64,000 nt of DNA from Ruegeria sp. HKCCD7303 (GCF_013111185.1 NZ_WVRE01000001.1:1-64000), one strand, 5' to 3'. Shown: positions 7,568 to 16,222, counted from the stretch's first letter. The notes: generated from the sequence alone by a model not told the origin. Translations and numbers: made by a program.

Positions 7568-8512
7568 ATGAAGCAAGTCCACACGAGCGCAGAACTAACT
7601 CGAATGAACCAGCCAGCTGACCGGTACAGAGTAGGAGTCACGAAGGTACTTTTCGCGAGCCTTTCTGTGGTCGCCATCACTTTAGCGTCGACGAACCCTG
7701 TGAGAGCGCAGATTGATATGTTGGAACTTATTGAGTCTCACAAAGTGGCAGATAAATCAGCGGGCTTTTCTGAGCCATCCGGATTGTCGCTTTCCAGTGT
7801 TCATGGATTCTTGTGGGCAGTAAGCGATGAAGCATCGAAGCTGCACCTTCTAGGAGTAGATGGAGAGTTAAAGAGTTCGTTCAAACTTCCAGAACATCTG
7901 GGCACAGACTTGGAAGGTGTCGCTGGAAGAAAGGATGGATCTGTTTTGCTGTTACAAGAAACTGACCGATCCATAGTAGCGGTCCAACCTACAGACCCAA
8001 TCAAAGTCAATTCTACCCCAATTTCTTCACTCAGGGGCTACGGCAAAGTTGCTGAAATGCTTGCTGAGAACCCTTTGAACAAGGGTCCGGAAGGGATCAC
8101 TGTAGATCAAGACTCTGGGAGAGTATTCTTAGTCATAGAGGGTCAACCAAGACTAATGCTCATCATTTCGCCAGAGATTGATGAGATTGTCGAAGCAGTT
8201 CCGTTAACGGCTGAGACCGGTTTTGTTTCATCTCGTGCTGACGATGACGAATTAGACATCAGCGGAATCGCCTGGTCCGGCGAGACCAAGTCGTTATGGA
8301 TACTCAGCGATGAAGGGCGCCGAATATTCGTTTTTGATCCTGAAGTTATGACGGTCAAAACTATCGAATTACTTTACTCCAAAAAGGATGAAGTAAAGGA
8401 AGTGAAGAACCCGGAGGGGATAGCTTTGGATGAAAGTGGTGGCGTTCTTTACATCTTGACCGATGATGGAAAAAAGTCACGCCTATACGCATTTGTTTTA
8501 CCGCAGGTTTGA
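7568..8512 (+). CDS. SdiA-regulated (YjiK-type) beta-propeller protein, exported
   Basis: 314 residues. After a hydrophobic segment and cleavage-type site (SVVAITLASTNPVRA, about residues 33-47), the protein shows repeated propeller-like blades with the patterns EPSGLSLSS, LWAVSDEASKLHLL, DLEGVAGRKDGS, GPEGITVDQDSGRVFLV, DISGIAWSGETKSLWILSDE and NPEGIALDESGGVLYILTDDG. This is the SdiA-regulated domain, a six-bladed propeller of unknown ligand in the periplasm or at the membrane. ATG 7568 is kept as start, but ATG 7604 would give a more usual signal-peptide n-region; neither has a clear ribosome binding site. Confidence 0.75.
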   Translation: MKQVHTSAELTRMNQPADRYRVGVTKVLFASLSVVAITLASTNPVRAQIDMLELIESHKVADKSAGFSEPSGLSLSSVHGFLWAVSDEASKLHLLGVDGELKSSFKLPEHLGTDLEGVAGRKDGSVLLLQETDRSIVAVQPTDPIKVNSTPISSLRGYGKVAEMLAENPLNKGPEGITVDQDSGRVFLVIEGQPRLMLIISPEIDEIVEAVPLTAETGFVSSRADDDELDISGIAWSGETKSLWILSDEGRRIFVFDPEVMTVKTIELLYSKKDEVKEVKNPEGIALDESGGVLYILTDDGKKSRLYAFVLPQV

Positions 8513-8566
8513 TTGCCGTAAGAAGCTTGCACTGGCTTGTCGCATTCAATTGCAGAAAAATGAAAT

Positions 8567-8610
8567 GGCCGCTTTGTCCGCATTGCGGTCGCTCGCGACA
8601 TTCGGGCGAA
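8567..8610. repeat. Dispersed intergenic repeat, copy 1 (partial)
   Basis: Contains TTGTCCGCATTGCGGTCG, which matches 14625-14642 at 16 of 18 positions and shares GCATTGC(G/A)GTCG with 12101-12112. It lies in the 267-base gap between the propeller gene and the IclR gene, where no coding frame is supported. It looks like a degenerate member of a small noncoding repeat family scattered over this window. Confidence 0.4.
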
Positions 8611-8779
8611 CGTCCAAACTGAGCCCATTCTTTCAGTTGATGAAGTTTTCAGCGCCCAACGCGATTGGCGAATATCGACCTTTCGCAGCAGCCCGTAGCC
8701 AAGTCAGCTCTGCGTGTGTGCTGCCCATTCACTCGGGGAGACGATCTGCGCCCTTTGAAAGAAGCCAATTGTTGTGCAC

Positions 8780-9586
8780 CTAGAATTTTGGACCCATTCT
8801 CTCGATTGTTTGTTTAATCGCCCGTGAAAACATTTGCGAGGGTTGTCCGCCGATTGCGCGGGACACGGCCTCGGCCTCATGCCTTAGTGAGGTCACGATC
8901 TGTTGGAGGAGTCTGTCCGTCATCCTGTGGCACGGTGTGGCCACGGCGAGGGCGCCCTGAGCCAATCCGCTCTGGTCGAAGAAGGGAACCGCGATGCCGT
9001 AGACGTCCTCTTCGTTTTCCTCTTCGGATGTCGCATAACCCCGCTGTTGCACAATTGCGATGTTCTCGAGGACTTCTTCCGGATCGGTCATGGTGTAGAC
9101 CGTCTGGGATTTCAGCGGCGCCGACAGTGTTCGGTCGCGCAGGGCCTGGGATCCGAATGCCAGCACCGCGACGCCTGATGCAGTGCTGTGCAAAGGCAAG
9201 ATTTCGCCCGCGATCAGTGATACCCTAGTGCTGCGCGTGCTTTCGCAAATGCCGATTGTCGCAAGCGCCGGCCCCGAAATGATCGACGCGTGCGCGGTTT
9301 CGCCGACCTTCTGCACCAGTTGTTCGAGTGCCGGGCGCACGATCGAGGCAATGGGTGCGGTCGCTTCGCGGATCTGCGCCAGCCGCAGAATGCCCGCTCC
9401 CAGCGAATATGCGCGCGTTCCTTCCTTTTGCTCCAGGAGCCCGGCATCGGTCAGGCTGGTCAACAGGCGATAGACCGAAGCTTTGTTGATACCCGCGCGC
9501 CGGGTCAGTTCGGAAAGGCCCAGTTCAGGTTCTTCCTCGGAGAAAAACTCCAGAAGAGACAAAGCTTTGGCAACCGTGGACGACAT
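8780..9586 (-). CDS. IclR family transcriptional regulator
   Basis: 268 residues. An N-terminal winged helix-turn-helix (residues about 1-65: SSTVAKALSLLEFFSEE, LGLSELTRRAGINKASVYRLLTSL) is followed by the IclR effector-binding GAF-like domain (about 80-250), including LHSTASGVAVLAF and GIAVPFFDQSG. It is divergent from the aminotransferase-kinase pair and almost certainly controls it; a perfect 6-9-6 inverted repeat lies in the shared upstream region. IclR proteins are usually cytoplasmic dimers or tetramers that respond to a catabolic metabolite. Confidence 0.92.
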   Translation of the reverse strand: MSSTVAKALSLLEFFSEEEPELGLSELTRRAGINKASVYRLLTSLTDAGLLEQKEGTRAYSLGAGILRLAQIREATAPIASIVRPALEQLVQKVGETAHASIISGPALATIGICESTRSTRVSLIAGEILPLHSTASGVAVLAFGSQALRDRTLSAPLKSQTVYTMTDPEEVLENIAIVQQRGYATSEEENEEDVYGIAVPFFDQSGLAQGALAVATPCHRMTDRLLQQIVTSLRHEAEAVSRAIGGQPSQMFSRAIKQTIERMGPKF

Positions 9587-9674
9587 CGCGCTTTTCCATT
9601 TCGACGAGGTTCCAGTTCAACCCTCAACCTTGGGTCATTGACGCGGAAAATCGGTCGGTTTAAATTAAAAACCA

Positions 9675-9695
9675 CTGGTTATAATATAGAACCAG
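9675..9695. promoter_or_regulatory. Probable IclR operator over a -10 element
   Basis: Perfect inverted repeat CTGGTT-N9-AACCAG between the divergent IclR and aminotransferase genes. A TATAAT hexamer (9680-9685) lies inside it, so binding would block the rightward promoter; the matching -35 region is weak. Position and symmetry point to the IclR protein at 8780-9586 as the binder. Confidence 0.6.
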
Positions 9696-9747
9696 AAAAG
9701 AAAGTCAACATCCCGCGGCTTTGCGGTGACGTGAAAGGAGATTGGCG

Positions 9748-11025
9748 GTGTCGGAGATTGTCGAACGCAGGCGCGCATTGCTTGGACCGAATGTTTCGAC
9801 CTTCTACGACGATCCGGTACATATCGTCCGGGGGGAAGGTGTCTGGTTGTGGGACGCGAGTGGCAGGCGGTATCTGGACTGCTACAACAACGTGCCGCAT
9901 GTGGGCCATTGCAACCCGCGCGTGGTCGAAGCGATCTGCAACCAGGCTGGCACACTGAACACCCATACGCGATATCTGCACGAAGGCATCCTCGACTATA
10001 CCGAGGCACTTGTTGATACGTTCGCCGGCGATCTTCTTACATCGATCCTGACCTGCTCGGGTTCAGAGGCCAATGACATCGCATTGCGCATGGCCGAGGC
10101 GATGACAGGCAAGCGCGGGATCATCGCAACGGACGCGACCTATCATGGAAACACCGCATTGGTCAGCCACCTGTCCAGAAGCAACATCCCTGAAGTAGGG
10201 TTTGGACTGGACCAATATCTGCGCCACGTGGAAGCGCCCGACAGCTATCGGATCGACGATCCTGATGGGCAACGCTTTGCCGCGCATGTGCAGGAACAGA
10301 TCAACGCGCTCGAGGTATCGGGCATTGGGTTTGCTGCTCTGATCGTCTGCCCGCTTTTCCTGAATGAAGGCTTCCCAACCCAAGCTGAAGGCTGGTTGAA
10401 ACCCGCGGTGGAGGCGGTGCGTCAGGCTGGCGGGCTTTTGATCTGTGACGAGGTGCAATCGGGCTTCGGCCGCTCGGGCAGCCATTTCTGGGCGCACCAG
10501 AAACAGGGCGTGGTGCCGGACGTGGTGACGCTGGGTAAACCCATGGGCAATGGTCATCCCGTCGCCGGTCTGGTCACCACGCCCGAGATCATGGCCCGGT
10601 TCCGCCATTCGTTTCGTTACTTCAACACGTTCGGAGGCAACGCGGTTTCCTGCGCCGCAGCTATGGCCGTGCTGCAGGAACTGCGCGACAGGGACCTGCA
10701 GGCCAATGCCGCCAGGATCGGCAGTCTGGCGCATGAACGCCTGACCGCACTGGCTGAAAAATACGAGGTCATTGGTGATGTCCGCCAAAGCGGCATGGTC
10801 TTTGGCGTAGAGTTTGTGCTTGACCGGGGCGCCAAGACACCTGCCTGTGACTATGCTGACCGTGTGGTCAACACGATGCGGAGCCGGGGCATTCTGCTGT
10901 CAAAGCTGGGGCGGCATAAGAACACGCTGAAGATACGGCCTCCGATGCCCTTTGGCGAAGAGCATCTCGACATGCTCATCGAAACGCTCGACTCGGTTAT
11001 GGCCGAAATTCCGGTCGCCCCGTGA
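9748..11025 (+). CDS. Class III PLP aminotransferase/phospho-lyase-like enzyme
   Basis: 425 residues, the usual length of class III (omega) aminotransferases. Recognisable parts: the N-terminal IVRGEGVWLWDASGRRYLDCYNNVPHVGHCNP, the PLP phosphate-binding CSGSEANDIAL, DEVQSGFGRSG with the PLP ring Asp, and the Schiff-base Lys in VTLGKPMGNGHPV. NNVPHVGHCNP and LNTHTRYLHEGILDY resemble the AGXT2L group, whose members eliminate ammonia and phosphate from phosphorylated amino alcohols (phosphoethanolamine, 5-phosphohydroxylysine). The directly coupled kinase supports such a role. GTG 9748 is chosen since AAAGGAG lies seven bases before it. Transaminase activity remains possible. Confidence 0.85.
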   Translation: MSEIVERRRALLGPNVSTFYDDPVHIVRGEGVWLWDASGRRYLDCYNNVPHVGHCNPRVVEAICNQAGTLNTHTRYLHEGILDYTEALVDTFAGDLLTSILTCSGSEANDIALRMAEAMTGKRGIIATDATYHGNTALVSHLSRSNIPEVGFGLDQYLRHVEAPDSYRIDDPDGQRFAAHVQEQINALEVSGIGFAALIVCPLFLNEGFPTQAEGWLKPAVEAVRQAGGLLICDEVQSGFGRSGSHFWAHQKQGVVPDVVTLGKPMGNGHPVAGLVTTPEIMARFRHSFRYFNTFGGNAVSCAAAMAVLQELRDRDLQANAARIGSLAHERLTALAEKYEVIGDVRQSGMVFGVEFVLDRGAKTPACDYADRVVNTMRSRGILLSKLGRHKNTLKIRPPMPFGEEHLDMLIETLDSVMAEIPVAP

Positions 11026-11969
11026 TGGACCCAGTCGAGAAAGCGCTGGGCCTTTGGGGCATTGATACCGCGCCTTACAATTTCGTGGCCGGCCGTGAAA
11101 ACCGTGTCTACCGGGTGTGCACTGACGAGGGCGATTTTGCCTTGCGCCTCAAACGTCCTGGCTATCGCAGCGAGGACGAACTCCTCTCAGAACTGCAATG
11201 GCTGGACGCGATGGACCGGGCCGGGTTGCACGTGCCGCAGCCCCGCCAGTCGCTTTCCGGGAAGCTGTTGGAACAAGTAGAGGGACGTTATGCCGACCTG
11301 ATCGGCTGGATGCATGGAACGCCCCTTGGCGAAGGCCAAGGGTCGCTTGAGCTTGACGATGCCCCGTTGGTGTTTCGGCGGCTGGGGCGGGTTCTGGCAC
11401 AATTGCACGAAGCTTGTGATGCTTGGAAGTACCCGCCGGGCTTTGCCCGCTGCTCCTGGGATGCGGACGGGTTATTGGGGGATAACCCGGTCTGGGGGCG
11501 TTTCTGGGAGAATCCGACCCTTGATCCCGAAACACGCGCCTTGCTGGGGCGGTTCCGGGATCGCGCGCGGCAGGCTCTGGAGCGGTGCGCCGATGAGCTC
11601 GATTACGGTCTGATCCATGCTGATCCGCTGCGGGAGAACGTGCTTGTCGATGGGGGGAAAATCAAACTTCTCGATTTTGACGACGGTGGGTTCGGCTTTC
11701 GCCTCTTCGACATTGCCACCGCGCTTCTGCGCAACATGGATGAACCGGACTACCCCACGCTGAAAGCCGCGCTGCTGGAAGGGTATCGCGAGGTTCGGTC
11801 GCTAGATGACATGCTACTGGATTTGTTCCTTGCCCTGCGGGCGGTCACTTACGTGGGCTGGATCGTTCCGCGCATGGGTGAAGCCGGAGCAGAGGAGAGA
11901 AACGCGCGGTTTAGTGCACGCGCGGGTATGCTCTGTGCGTCCTATCTAGAGGAAACCCGCCCAGTCTGA
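11025..11969 (+). CDS. APH-family kinase (hydroxylysine/amino-alcohol kinase-like)
   Basis: 314 residues of the aminoglycoside phosphotransferase/choline kinase fold. An N-terminal nucleotide-binding part has GRENRVYRVCTDEGDFALRLKRP, with the likely ATP-site Lys in RLKRP. The catalytic loop is YGLIHADPLRENVLVD (HxDxxxxN at about residues 200-212) and the metal-binding Asp is in KLLDFDDGGFG. Its ATG overlaps the aminotransferase stop (TGATG), so the two are translationally coupled. In known kinase/phospho-lyase pairs an amino alcohol is phosphorylated and then cleaved; that is the inferred job here. Substrate unproven. Confidence 0.8.
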   Translation: MDPVEKALGLWGIDTAPYNFVAGRENRVYRVCTDEGDFALRLKRPGYRSEDELLSELQWLDAMDRAGLHVPQPRQSLSGKLLEQVEGRYADLIGWMHGTPLGEGQGSLELDDAPLVFRRLGRVLAQLHEACDAWKYPPGFARCSWDADGLLGDNPVWGRFWENPTLDPETRALLGRFRDRARQALERCADELDYGLIHADPLRENVLVDGGKIKLLDFDDGGFGFRLFDIATALLRNMDEPDYPTLKAALLEGYREVRSLDDMLLDLFLALRAVTYVGWIVPRMGEAGAEERNARFSARAGMLCASYLEETRPV

Positions 11970-12402
11970 AGGCGAAAGACTTGGTCAAACCGGGCCACTC
12001 AGAGTGAATGGAACTGGACATTCGCATTGGTGAAGCCCAGGGTTAGCTTTGGGCCGGAAGCGACGGTAAGCAGCGCTCAAACCAAGGTCCGAAATGTCCC
12101 GCATTGCAGTCGTTCATGCCCGATGCAGCGAATGACCGCTTCGAGCCCAATGTGGACTATCAGATATCCGATCTCAGTAGGCGGCTGAAGAACCAAGCTC
12201 TCGTTGATGACCTTTGAGATACAGATTTCAGATCGACAGCAAGTTCACGGTAAAAATATGAAAGTCTTCACCTGAAAATCTCTACTATACGTTCTCGAGA
12301 GAAGTAATTGAACCTCTTGCCAAGTTACTTTCAAGGCGAGCTAATATACTTTCATTTTCAGAAAGCGGCTGGACAACGCTCAGTCCTGTAGGGAGCCTAC
12401 AA
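11970..12402. other. Intergenic region with one dispersed-repeat copy
   Basis: 433 bases between the kinase gene and the AI-2E permease gene. It contains the best-preserved copy of the dispersed repeat (12094-12140). The 3' half is AT-rich (12180-12350) and should hold the promoter for the permease. No protein or RNA gene was recognised. Confidence 0.5.
12094..12140. repeat. Dispersed intergenic repeat, copy 2
   Basis: The 32 bases from 12109 match 14639-14670 at 27 positions (shared core TGCAGCGAAT). Upstream, GCATTGCAGTCG matches copy 1 near 8580. It lies in a gap without genes. Such GC-rich repeats without coding capacity are common in intergenic regions of related bacteria; no function is evident. 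Confidence 0.5.
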
Positions 12403-13497
12403 ATGAAAAAGGGTATGCATCATAAAGATCCCGCTCCAAACTTCTTTGGGCTCACGTTCTGGTATCAGTTGGTCGTGCTGGTGTTCTTGACAATAGCGTC
12501 GCTAGTCCTCGCCTCCTCTGTGCTAGTTCCCCTGTCTTTTGCGGCCCTCCTGTTCGTTCTTCTCACCGCAACTACGGATCGCATTGGCAGATTCAAGATA
12601 TTTGGCGGTACCGTCCCGAAGTGGCTTGCGCATTTGGCCGCAATTTCAATTGTGTTAATCGGCCTTTCGCTTGTGTTGTCGATATTATCCAGTCAAGCCG
12701 GCGAGGTTTCGGAAGCGTTTCCGCGCTATGAGGAACGGTTTACCAGCATAGTCGCAAAGCTGGTATCACTGATTGGGCAAGACAACTATGGAGCAGCGAT
12801 CAAAGCCTTGGAACAGATCAACCTGGCTGGGCTCGCGACAGGAGTGATCGGCTCTGCTGGGGCATTCCTAAGCGCTTTTTTCCTGGTGCTGCTCTATGTG
12901 CCATTCATGTTGGTCGAACGTGTTCCAATGCGCGCCAAAATCAAGCTCGCAATCAAAGACAGAGAAGCCGCTGAAAAGGTTCGCCGCGTTCTTGAGAGCA
13001 CGTCGGACAGCATTCAAAGATATGTTGGCATCAAAACGCTGGTGAGTGCACTGACTGGCTTGGGCAGTTATGCCGTGATGGCATCCGTCGGCCTGGACTT
13101 CTCTGAAACCTGGGCCGTTCTTGCGTTTTTGTTGAATTTTATCCCCACAGTCGGCTCTATCGTCGGCGTCGCGCTTCCTTCCATTGTCGCACTGGTACAG
13201 TTTGAAGAAGCCGTGCCCTTTCTTGTTGTTCTAATTGGTTGTGGCGCTGTTCAATTCTCTATCGGCAATATCCTGGAGCCAATGCTACTTGGCAAAAGCC
13301 TGAATTTGTCGCCATTCATGGTCATTTTGGCGCTCACGTTTTGGACTGCGATCTGGGGGATTGCCGGCGCGTTGATGAGTGTTCCGATCACAGTGTGCAT
13401 CATGATTGTGCTGTCGAATATCCCATCTACTCAGCCTATTGCGATACTGATGTCCGGTGATGGGAAGATAAACAACACTGGCGCAGTGAACAGCTAA
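12403..13497 (+). CDS. AI-2E family transporter (PerM/YdiK-type permease)
   Basis: 364 residues with about eight membrane helices in the arrangement of the AI-2E exporter family: a two-helix start (LVVLVFLTIASLVLASSVLVPLSFAALL), a long amphipathic region (SSQAGEVSEAFPRYEERFTSI) and a C-terminal block with the family signature LNFIPTVGSIVGVALPSIVAL and GNILEPMLLGKSLNLSPFMVILALTFW. Members have varied or unknown substrates; the quorum-signal name comes from one member and should not be taken literally. GGGAG precedes ATG 12403. It converges on the lipid kinase gene. Confidence 0.88.
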   Translation: MKKGMHHKDPAPNFFGLTFWYQLVVLVFLTIASLVLASSVLVPLSFAALLFVLLTATTDRIGRFKIFGGTVPKWLAHLAAISIVLIGLSLVLSILSSQAGEVSEAFPRYEERFTSIVAKLVSLIGQDNYGAAIKALEQINLAGLATGVIGSAGAFLSAFFLVLLYVPFMLVERVPMRAKIKLAIKDREAAEKVRRVLESTSDSIQRYVGIKTLVSALTGLGSYAVMASVGLDFSETWAVLAFLLNFIPTVGSIVGVALPSIVALVQFEEAVPFLVVLIGCGAVQFSIGNILEPMLLGKSLNLSPFMVILALTFWTAIWGIAGALMSVPITVCIMIVLSNIPSTQPIAILMSGDGKINNTGAVNS

Positions 13498-13624
13498 GCG
13501 CGAAAGACGTTCTCCAAACTGGATGGCGGCTTTTAACCTGACTATATCGGCGAATGTATGTGTCAGCCCCGCATATAACGTTCGAAACACCGTACGAAGC
13601 TTGAGTTTCAAGGAGAAACCCGCA

Positions 13625-14518
13625 CTACTTCCCTCTTGGGAAAACGAAGTTCAGCGCTTTTGGTCTAATTGAAACCTCAAAGCGTTGATCGATCATCGGC
13701 TCGCCGTCCAAATTCATATGAAACGGCTGGGAGGTTTCCAGAACCATAGATCTCAGACGAGAGCGCTGTACAACACCATCCTTGGGATCCGAAATATCCG
13801 GCAGTCTGCCAAAGGGTAGGTTTTCTGGCATTAAACTTTCAGCGGAAAGCACGCTTAAATCCAGCAACCCATCGGACACTTCCGCTTCAGGCGCTACGTC
13901 AAAACCGCCACCTGCATAGCGGCTGTTCGCAATCGCGATAGCGGAAATGGAAACGTTGTACGGGTCTTCATCATCAATTGAGATTTTTGCGGGAACAGAT
14001 TTTGCATCAGATAAACGAGCAAGCCCAAACAGTGTGTACGCGAGTCCCCCCAGTCGTTTCTTCATTTCCTTGGGTGTGGTTGCAGTGATCATCGCTCCAA
14101 AACCGCCGCTTGCAACATTCACAAACGGACTGCCGTTTATGTATCCGACATCAATTGGCTGCGCGTCTTCCGATGCTGCAACTCGAACAGATGTTGCCAA
14201 GTCCAAACCCTTATCACCATACGACCGGGCGAAATCGTTGGCTGTCCCCAAGGGAACAAGACCTAGCGAGACAGGCGACTTTGTCTTCAACTTCAAAACA
14301 GCGCTCGCGACCGAGTTCAAAGTGCCGTCACCACCGCCAGCGATTATCCGAGTTACCCCATCGCCCACGGCTTCTCGGAGCGTCTTCTTCAAGTCTTTTC
14401 CTGACCAAGGAATACTTACCCTAATGCCAAGCTCTTTTTCCAATGGGCGAACAGCAGCACGCAGATCGGGTCTTGCTGCGGACTTCCTGTTAAGAATTAG
14501 CAGGGTACGTTTGGCCAT
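13625..14518 (-). CDS. Diacylglycerol kinase-like lipid kinase (YegS/BmrU family)
   Basis: 297 residues of the DAGK catalytic fold. It starts with RTLLILNRKSAARPDLR and has the nucleotide-binding signature IIAGGGDGTLNSVASAVL (about residues 58-76), VSLGLVPLGTANDFARS (about 80-98) and a C-terminal beta-sandwich ending FEVSIRPKALNFVFP. Such cytoplasmic enzymes phosphorylate diacylglycerol, phosphatidylglycerol or related lipids. The N-terminus does not resemble sphingosine kinase. It is convergent with the AI-2E permease; the ribosome binding site is weak. Confidence 0.88.
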   Translation of the reverse strand: MAKRTLLILNRKSAARPDLRAAVRPLEKELGIRVSIPWSGKDLKKTLREAVGDGVTRIIAGGGDGTLNSVASAVLKLKTKSPVSLGLVPLGTANDFARSYGDKGLDLATSVRVAASEDAQPIDVGYINGSPFVNVASGGFGAMITATTPKEMKKRLGGLAYTLFGLARLSDAKSVPAKISIDDEDPYNVSISAIAIANSRYAGGGFDVAPEAEVSDGLLDLSVLSAESLMPENLPFGRLPDISDPKDGVVQRSRLRSMVLETSQPFHMNLDGEPMIDQRFEVSIRPKALNFVFPRGK

Positions 14519-14623
14519 GGTTCCAGCATAAAGCTCTCGTACGTTGGAGCAACTGCTTTAAAAGTAAGAAAGGCAGGGGCGTTCAGGCAATTGAAATTTT
14601 ATTTGTGCCAGCCAATAGTCAGC

Positions 14624-14672
14624 CTTGTCCGCAGAGCGGTCGTTTATGCCGAGTGCAGCGAATAACCGCTAC
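14624..14672. repeat. Dispersed intergenic repeat, copy 3, interrupted by IS6
   Basis: Shares 27 of 32 bases with copy 2 (14639-14670 against 12109-12140) and 16 of 18 with copy 1. Similarity stops where the IS6 inverted repeat begins at 14673, so the element appears to have inserted into, or recombined at, the repeat. Confidence 0.45.
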
Positions 14673-15491
14673 GGATCTGTTGCAAAGTTTCTTACTGACC
14701 GAAGAGTTGACACCGAACCCGCGGCTTATGCCGCCAGTTCTGCAAATTGACGAAACGGGCAGATTCCGGGCTTGATTTGGCCTTTGCGGATCATGTGTGC
14801 AACTTCGATCCCGTCCAGTGTAGCCGCCGCTGAAGCGAAGGCTTTGAACCCTAACATCGGCCGAGTGCGTCTCTTGATGAAGCGATGGTCCTGTTCCACG
14901 ATGTTATTCAGATACTTCCGCCTGACCATTTCGATTGGGATCGGACAACCAAAGCCTTTCAGCATCTTGTTTATGGCTTTGATGCCGGCCGTGCTAGCTC
15001 CGCTATTGTCGATGACAATCTTCCTCGAAAGCCCGTTGATCTCCAGCATCCTGGAGAAGAACTTTGTCGCAGCCGGTTTGTTTCGTCGCGGGGAAAGCAT
15101 GAAATCAAGCGTCTTGCCGTGCTTGTCGACGGCTCGATAGAGATAGACCCAGTTGCCTATTACCTTGATGTAAGTCTCCTCCATTCTCCAAGAACGGTCG
15201 CACAGTCCCTTTCGTCTGCGCGCAACATCGGCAATTGCACTAGCGTATTTCGTCACCCAACGGTTCAGCGTCGTGTGATCTACCGCAACGCCGCGCTCGG
15301 ACATGATTTCTTCCAGATCCCGATATGACACGCCGTATCGAAGGTAGAAGAACACAGCAAAGAGGATCACATCCTTGGGATATTGAGCGCCTTTAAAGGA
15401 GATCATGAGCTGGCTTTCGGCTGAATTACACCGGCCGCTATTCACTCTCTGTGTTCTTGAGCGTCAATGACAAAAAGTTTGCAACAGATCC
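14673..15491 (-). mobile_element. IS6-family insertion sequence, near complete
   Basis: 819 bases bounded by terminal inverted repeats: GGATCTGTTGCAAA at 14673 and its complement TTTGCAACAGATCC ending at 15491, extending imperfectly further inward. Size, ends and a single transposase gene fit IS6/IS26-like elements. The flanking 8-base sequences (14665-14672 and 15492-15499) do not match, so there is no target-site duplication. That is expected if the element arose by cointegrate resolution or a deletion beside a second IS6 copy, which indeed lies 19 bases away. Confidence 0.8.
14726..15406 (-). CDS. IS6-family transposase
   Basis: 226 residues. FPKD-type start (MISFKGAQYPKD), HTH region (RYGVSYRDLEEIMSERGVAVDHTTLNRWV) and DDE domain: SWRMEETYIKV, KIVIDNSGAST and NIVEQDHRFIKRR. 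The second Asp and the Glu of the triad are in place, but the first Asp, normally in MDET, is read as Glu (GAG), which may abolish or lower activity. ATG 15406 is preferred; upstream in-frame codons add 13 residues outside the conserved start. Otherwise full length for the family. Confidence 0.85.
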   Translation of the reverse strand: MISFKGAQYPKDVILFAVFFYLRYGVSYRDLEEIMSERGVAVDHTTLNRWVTKYASAIADVARRRKGLCDRSWRMEETYIKVIGNWVYLYRAVDKHGKTLDFMLSPRRNKPAATKFFSRMLEINGLSRKIVIDNSGASTAGIKAINKMLKGFGCPIPIEMVRRKYLNNIVEQDHRFIKRRTRPMLGFKAFASAAATLDGIEVAHMIRKGQIKPGICPFRQFAELAA

Positions 15492-15510
15492 TATCTAGGG
15501 TCAGGAGCAT

Positions 15511-16222
15511 GGATGTGTCGCAAACTTTTAGAACGGCCCGTGCCAGCGACCTGCCGGACACGCCTATCCTGCGATCTCGACAAATTGCAGAAAGCCCGAC
15601 GTGGTAGTGCTGGGAAATTGCTGCTTGCGGATCGTGTTGGCGACCTCAATGCCGTCCAGAGTAGCCGAGGCGGATCTGAACGGCTTGAACCCGCACATGT
15701 GCCGCACGTGTCGTTTGATGAAACTGTGATCCTACTCGATCATTTTGTTTAGATATTTGGACCTGATCGCTTGTACTTTGGCAGAGCATCCGAACCGCTT
15801 CAGGATTCTGTTCACTTCTCGACTGCCGGCTGCATTTGCACCACTCTTGTCTATAACGATTTTGTTTGGGATTCCGTTTGACGACAGTGCTTTGGCAAAG
15901 AACCTGGTGGCTTCTGGACGATTTCGCCGCTCAGACAGCGTGAAATCAAGAGTGTTTTCCATTTCGTCGACCGCTCGATAGAGATACATCCACTTCCCGC
16001 GCACACGAATATTGGTTTCGTCCATGCGCCATGATCTCTTCCAAGTCACGATAAGAAACCGTGTACCGCAGGTAGAAGTAAACGGCGCACAAAACCGCAT
16101 CCTTTGGAAAATGATAGTCTTTCAAGGAAATCATGCTGAAACCTGTTGGAGAACAATACGCGGACACCAAAAATCGAAATCTATATGCTCGTTAATCCAG
16201 GCCCAAAGTTTGCGACACATCC
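15511..16222 (-). mobile_element. Second IS6-family element, internally deleted
   Basis: 712 bases bounded by a perfect 18-base inverted repeat, GGATGTGTCGCAAACTTT at 15511 and its complement ending at 16222. It lies in the same orientation as the first IS6 element and 19 bases from it. The ends differ from those of the first element (GGATGTGTCGC against GGATCTGTTGC), so this is a distinct though related IS. No flanking direct repeat was found. Confidence 0.75.
15564..16134 (-). pseudogene. IS6-family transposase pseudogene
   Basis: The N-terminal part (MISLKDYHFPKDAVLCAV, RYTVSYRDLEEIM) runs directly into the DDE domain (WRMDETNIRVRGKWMYLYRAVD) after a frame change, so the segment between, which should hold the rest of the HTH, is lost. 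The DDE residues MDET, VIDKSGAN and MIE follow. Immediately after KYLNKMIE comes TAG where related proteins have Gln (VEQDH), and the frame then continues with DHSFIKRHVRHMCGFKPF to a terminal stop at 15564. At least one deletion and one amber mutation make it non-functional. Confidence 0.8.

Noticed and set aside
8463..8783. 106-codon frame in the gap before the IclR gene
   Set aside because: Overlaps the end of the propeller gene, holds a dispersed repeat copy, no family or ribosome binding site.
10063..10788. 241-codon open frame on the minus strand
   Set aside because: Antisense to the class III aminotransferase-like gene.
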